NCBI GenBank assembly: GCA_023251335.1
Contig: JAHEZA010000055.1
Coordinates: 1 to 9,784 of the forward strand
Reading direction: 5' to 3'
From: Chitinophagaceae bacterium
GTDB lineage: Bacteria; Bacteroidota; Bacteroidia; Chitinophagales; Chitinophagaceae
DNA: 9,784 nucleotides
Every line of letters begins with the position of its first letter. The stretch's first letter is position 1. The translations under genes were made by a program, and so were the position numbers. This document shows, piece by piece, positions 7,186 through 9,784 of the stretch. The notes under the pieces are model-generated. The model had not been told where the DNA came from, ran no database searches, and saw only the letters and a program-made list of their open reading frames with translations.

Positions 7186-7725
7186 ATGGCAATTTCATTT
7201 CTTACTGTTTTTTGCGGGTCTAAAAGTGGTAGCAATCCGTTATTTTGTAAACACGCGATTCAAACCGGACATCTGTTGGCAGAAAATAATATTACCCTCA
7301 TTTATGGCGGCGGCAACAAAGGAATCATGGGCGCCCTGGCCAATGGAGTGTTAGAAAAAGGGGGTAAGGTAATTGGCATTATGCCCGGCTTCCTGGCAGT
7401 GGCTGAGAACAGGCATAACGGGCTTACAGAGATGATAGAGGTATCGGACATGCATATACGAAAAAGAATGCTTTATGAAAAATGCGATGCTGCGTTGATA
7501 CTTCCGGGAGGATTCGGCACTATGGACGAACTTTTTGAAATGCTTACCTGGAATCAATTGAATATTCATAATAAAAAAATATTTATAATGAATACTTCAG
7601 GATTTTATGATAACCTCATTTTATTTTTGAAAACAGTAGAAAAGAATGGTTTCTTAATTTCAAAAGTAATGGACAGCATAACGATTATAACTTCGCCGGA
7701 GGAATTGTTGACCTCCATCGCCTAA
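7186..7725 (+). CDS. LOG-family nucleotide 5'-monophosphate phosphoribohydrolase
   Basis: This 179-residue cytoplasmic Rossmann-like protein belongs to the LOG/TIGR00730 family. These enzymes hydrolyse the N-glycosidic bond of nucleoside 5'-monophosphates, releasing the free base; plant homologues activate cytokinins. It contains VFCGSKSG at 8-15, the nucleotide-phosphate loop YGGGNKGIMG at 40-49, MHIRKRM at 89-95, and the family signature PGGFGTMDEL at 107-116 with catalytic Glu115. The length is typical. ATG 7186 is preceded by an A-rich leader and a promoter-like TAAATTTG. It is transcribed divergently from the symporter operon, and the dehydrogenase follows on the same strand after 165 nt. 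In bacteria the physiological role (cytokinin-like signalling or nucleotide recycling) is usually uncertain, so I give no symbol. Confidence 0.92.
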   Translation: MAISFLTVFCGSKSGSNPLFCKHAIQTGHLLAENNITLIYGGGNKGIMGALANGVLEKGGKVIGIMPGFLAVAENRHNGLTEMIEVSDMHIRKRMLYEKCDAALILPGGFGTMDELFEMLTWNQLNIHNKKIFIMNTSGFYDNLILFLKTVEKNGFLISKVMDSITIITSPEELLTSIA

Positions 7726-7737
7726 TAGCTATCCAGA

Positions 7738-7790
7738 AAGGTTTTAAGAAACTTTTGCAGTAAACAAAGTTTTATTGAAAATTTCTAATC
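7738..7790 (+). repeat. Left copy (A) of a 53-bp direct repeat after the LOG gene
   Basis: Compared with 7824-7876 at a constant 86-nt offset, 41 of 53 positions agree without gaps by my hand alignment. The best-conserved blocks are AAGGTT, AGAAAC, AGTAAACAAA (7759-7768) and ATTTCTAATC (7781-7790). An 8-bp stem with one bulged T can form between AAACTTTTG (7749-7757) and CAAAGTTT (7765-7772), with a CAGTAAA loop. Copy A starts 13 nt after the LOG stop, so it could be that gene's 3' end. Copies A and B are separated by 33 unrelated bases. Confidence 0.65.
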
Positions 7791-7823
7791 GAAGGAAAGG
7801 AACAAATGAATTGATGTCTTTTG

Positions 7824-7876
7824 AAGGTTCTGAGAAACACGTATAGTAAACAAACATTTATCAAAGATTTCTAATC
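7824..7876 (+). repeat. Right copy (B) of the 53-bp direct repeat, before the dehydrogenase gene
   Basis: This copy ends 14 nt before the dehydrogenase ATG at 7891. It therefore overlaps the expected promoter or leader of that gene. It keeps AGTAAACAAA at 7845-7854 and ATTTCTAATC at 7867-7876, but it has lost the bulged hairpin seen in copy A. No TAnnTTTG promoter box is visible within or next to it. The 165-nt gap holding both copies contains no convincing reading frame. A local duplication of a regulatory or 3'-end segment is the simplest reading. Confidence 0.65.
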
Positions 7877-7890
7877 AAAAATATAAAGAA

Positions 7891-8649
7891 ATGAAACGAA
7901 TTGTTTTTATCACCGGAGCTACTTCAGGCATAGGAAGGGCATGCGCAGAAAAATTTGCTGCAAATGGCGATCATCTCATTATCAATGGACGAAGAAAAGA
8001 AAGATTGGAAGAATTAAAAAACCAGTTAGCAGAAAAATACAAGGTTGACATTTTATGCGCACCTTTTGATGTTCAAAATAAGAATGAAGTTTTTGAATCC
8101 ATCAACCAGTTTCCAGAGAAATGGAAATCACCCGATATACTGATAAACAGCGCAGGCCTGGCATTGGGCCGTGATACATTTGATGAAGCAGATATTACAG
8201 ATTGGGAAATAATGATAAACACCAATATGAAAGGTTTGCTGTATGTAAGCAAAACAGTACTTCCTTCTATGATAAAAAGAAATAGCGGCCACATTATCAA
8301 TCTTGGATCTACAGCGGGCAATGAAGTGTATGAAAGAGGAAATATTTATTGCGCTACGAAAAGTGCGGTGGAAGCCATCAGCAGTGCGATGCGCATTGAC
8401 CTGCTTGCGCATCACATTAAAGTAACCAATATAAAACCCGGCGCTGTCGAAACAGAATTCTCTTTGGTAAGATTTAAAGGAGATGAAGAAAAAGCAGGTA
8501 AAGTTTACGAAGGCCTTGTTCCGCTGACACCGGAAGATGTAGCAGATACCATTTTTTATTGTGCTTCACTTCCGCCAAATGTTTGCATTAATGACCTGAC
8601 GATGACGTGTACTGCGCAGGCTAATAGTATTTATTCTTACAGAGAATGA
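7891..8649 (+). CDS. Short-chain dehydrogenase/reductase, YdfG-like
   Basis: This 252-residue soluble classical SDR most resembles the YdfG group, whose members oxidise 3-hydroxy acids such as serine, L-allo-threonine or 3-hydroxypropionate with NADP+. The cofactor loop TGATSGIG is at 8-15. The basic pair R34-R35 in NGRRKERL suggests preference for NADP(H). The INSAGLALGRD segment at 85-95 parallels the YdfG family NNAGLALG motif, but with Ser in place of the second Asn. The catalytic residues are S140 (NLGSTAG), Y153 and K157 (YCATK), with N112 completing the usual tetrad. The PGAVETEFSLVRFKGD segment at about 183-198 is also YdfG-like. ATG 7891 is preceded by an A-rich leader. It follows the LOG gene but is separated from it by the two repeat copies. 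The exact substrate is inferred from similarity only. Confidence 0.9.
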   Translation: MKRIVFITGATSGIGRACAEKFAANGDHLIINGRRKERLEELKNQLAEKYKVDILCAPFDVQNKNEVFESINQFPEKWKSPDILINSAGLALGRDTFDEADITDWEIMINTNMKGLLYVSKTVLPSMIKRNSGHIINLGSTAGNEVYERGNIYCATKSAVEAISSAMRIDLLAHHIKVTNIKPGAVETEFSLVRFKGDEEKAGKVYEGLVPLTPEDVADTIFYCASLPPNVCINDLTMTCTAQANSIYSYRE

Positions 8650-8664
8650 TGAATAGAATGCTGA

Positions 8665-8706
8665 CAGTAAACAAATAAAAAAACCGGTTTTTTGTTTATT
8701 TACTGG
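8665..8706 (+). terminator. Long palindromic terminator after the dehydrogenase
   Basis: An imperfect inverted repeat is centred on CCGG (8684-8687). The left arm starts CAGTAAACAAAT at 8665 and the right arm ends TTTATTTACTG at 8705. The inner stem pairs CC plus six A with GG plus six T. It continues through one bulged A and about eleven more positions, with one mismatch and one G-T wobble. It starts 16 nt after the dehydrogenase stop. The T-rich 3' arm suits termination on the plus strand, and the near symmetry would allow minus-strand use too. The left arm repeats the CAGTAAACAAA word found at 7758-7768. Confidence 0.6.
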
Positions 8707-8710
8707 CTCG

Positions 8711-8742
8711 ATAAAAAAAGAAAACCAACCCATAAGGGTTGG
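8711..8742 (-). terminator. Rho-independent terminator of the SusD-like gene
   Basis: The perfect 7-bp stem CCAACCC (8725-8731) and GGGTTGG (8736-8742) has a 4-nt ATAA loop on the plus strand. On the minus strand the stem is followed by TTTTCTTTTTTTATC, a good U-tract. It lies 54 nt after the SusD-like stop, so it is well placed to end that transcript. Together with the palindrome at 8665-8706 it forms back-to-back terminators between two convergent genes. Confidence 0.8.
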
Positions 8743-8795
8743 AGTTCTTGCTTGATTATGAGAGAAAGATTTAATTCTCCATTTACGAAAAAACT

Positions 8796-9784
8796 TTATT
8801 TCTGCGCCCACCACAATGGAGTTAATACTGCATCTTCTCCGCCGAGGGCGTCAACTGCCTGCTTGTAACCGTTCACGTTACTATTTTGTAATCCTGAAGG
8901 ATACTTCAAACGTTGAGGAAAAAACTGCTGGTTGCTGGTCATGTAAGTTGAAGCTGTCAATGCGGGTAACGTTGTTATTGGTTGTTCAAGAACTACGTTT
9001 TCCCAAAATGGCAATCCCAGTCTTCTGTGATCGTTCCAGGTTTCCAAAGGTAACCACGGCGTCTGCGCTATGAATTTTTGAGTAATAATTTTTGTAAGTT
9101 GATCATTTCTCACGGTTCCGTTTTTATAAAGATTATTAACGGGATATTTGATTGAAACGGTGCCTGCCGTGCCCGTCATACCATCTACAAAACTCATCAT
9201 ATGGCTATCACCAGGTTCAACTGTATTATCCCAGTTAACGGAAGTACCATCATTGTTGTAATCATTAGAAGTAAGATAGGTTCCCATCGGCACACCCCAA
9301 TATTCAAAACTTTTTGTAATCCCTGTTTGATACGCAGTCTTTGCATCCACAGGACTTGTCCATCCTCTCACCGCACCTTCTGCCAATAAGAAATAGGTTT
9401 CCCAAGGTGCAAAAAATACTCTCTTGGCTGTCTGGCCTCTGAATTTTTGTTGTAGACTTGGAACAAAACCGTTGGTAGCTCCAATATTAAGTATGGAATT
9501 TTTTGAGTTTACAACACCAGTTGTCCACTGCCCATCAGGTATAGGATTCCACGTCCATGTAGCATCTACAGTTTTCACTACATTATTACTGGCATCGCGC
9601 AATTTTGCTCCTGTAGTGATGTTATTAACAGCGCCACATGTTCCATTTGGAAAAGTAGTGCTGCTGGTATTTCCGGGGATATAAAACATTTGATACGCCC
9701 GTGGATCAATTGTATTAGGCAATCCATCAAAGAAATATCCGGTAACAGGATTGTTGGTCATCGTACCAAATTGAAAAGGAAAAT
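8796..9784 (-). CDS. SusD/RagB-like outer-membrane lipoprotein, C-terminal fragment
   Basis: The frame is open from the right edge of the window to TAA at 8796-8798, giving about 329 residues. It enters as FPFQFGTMTNNPV, so an internal Met at 9761 is not the start. The content fits the C-terminal half of a SusD-type nutrient-binding lipoprotein, closest to the SusD-like_2 style. RVFFAPWETYFLLAEGAVRGW, followed by DAKTAYQTGITKSFEYWGV, is the typical TPR-helix pair. Later come KIITQKFIAQTPWLPLETWNDHRRLGLP and the terminal FFPQRLKYPSG with GGEDAVLTPLWWAQK. SusD proteins sit on the cell surface and hand glycans or peptides to a SusC-type TonB-dependent channel, whose gene would usually lie just upstream, beyond this window. 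The ligand cannot be inferred. An intrinsic terminator follows at 8711-8742. The signal peptide and lipobox are outside the window. Confidence 0.87.
   Translation of the reverse strand, partial: FPFQFGTMTNNPVTGYFFDGLPNTIDPRAYQMFYIPGNTSSTTFPNGTCGAVNNITTGAKLRDASNNVVKTVDATWTWNPIPDGQWTTGVVNSKNSILNIGATNGFVPSLQQKFRGQTAKRVFFAPWETYFLLAEGAVRGWTSPVDAKTAYQTGITKSFEYWGVPMGTYLTSNDYNNDGTSVNWDNTVEPGDSHMMSFVDGMTGTAGTVSIKYPVNNLYKNGTVRNDQLTKIITQKFIAQTPWLPLETWNDHRRLGLPFWENVVLEQPITTLPALTASTYMTSNQQFFPQRLKYPSGLQNSNVNGYKQAVDALGGEDAVLTPLWWAQK

Noticed and set aside
7726..7890. Small gene or tRNA between LOG and the dehydrogenase, for example from ATG 7806 or 7814
   Set aside because: I found no tRNA-like fold and no frame of useful length or recognisable content. 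The gap is explained better by the two repeat copies.
9759..9761. Met codon as the start of the SusD-like gene
   Set aside because: The frame stays open to the window edge upstream (FPFQFGT). There is no signal peptide or lipobox after the Met, and a SusD protein should be longer, so the gene is truncated by the window.
1..9784. CRISPR array, insertion sequence, phage or defence system
   Set aside because: I saw no regular repeat-spacer pattern, transposase, integrase or target-site duplication. All sizeable genes are recognisable housekeeping or common Bacteroidota families.

Overview
This window looks like an ordinary chromosomal segment of a low-to-mid GC member of the Bacteroidota, most likely near the Chitinophagaceae. 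That placement is inferred from several features: a SusD/RagB-type protein, A-rich leaders without clear Shine-Dalgarno sequences, a TAnnTTTG-type promoter, a YfbK-type von Willebrand protein with an N-terminal carboxypeptidase-regulatory-like domain, and the general protein styles. I did not recognise a new multi-gene system. The most notable signals are two lesions in adjacent genes and a small intergenic repeat family.

Layout. Bases 1-1435 (+) hold the 3' end of grpE and a complete dnaJ, a chaperone operon closed by a hairpin terminator near 1460-1501. Bases 1534-7104 (-) hold a tightly packed five-gene run. In transcription order it is a sodium:solute symporter, an O-methyltransferase (8-nt overlap with the symporter), a secreted glucosaminidase with two LysM-like repeats, hypoxanthine phosphoribosyltransferase (hpt), and a secreted YfbK-like VWA protein. 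Bases 7186-8649 (+) hold a LOG-family nucleotide phosphoribohydrolase and a YdfG-like short-chain dehydrogenase. Bases 8796-9784 (-) hold the C-terminal part of a SusD-like lipoprotein that runs off the window. Every gap is under 300 bases.

Points to look at. The hpt frame is interrupted by one in-frame TGA just before the PRPP-binding loop, although the sequence on both sides stays in one frame and reads as normal HPRT. The VWA gene next to it has no in-frame ATG ahead of its signal peptide, and one extra T in a T5 run would supply one. Two lesions within about 350 bp suggest either sequencing error or early gene decay.

Three intergenic sites share the composite word AGTAAACAAA-N12-ATTTCTAAT, two as a tandem duplication before the dehydrogenase and one on the opposite strand beyond dnaJ. 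The first half recurs in a long hairpin after the dehydrogenase. Three of these four sites lie 17-56 nt after a stop codon in the sense orientation, so they may be 3'-end (terminator or UTR) elements.

Functionally the window mixes protein folding (GrpE/DnaJ), cell-wall remodelling, purine salvage and nucleotide metabolism (hpt, LOG), transport, redox chemistry and glycan uptake (SusD). These look like neighbours rather than one pathway.
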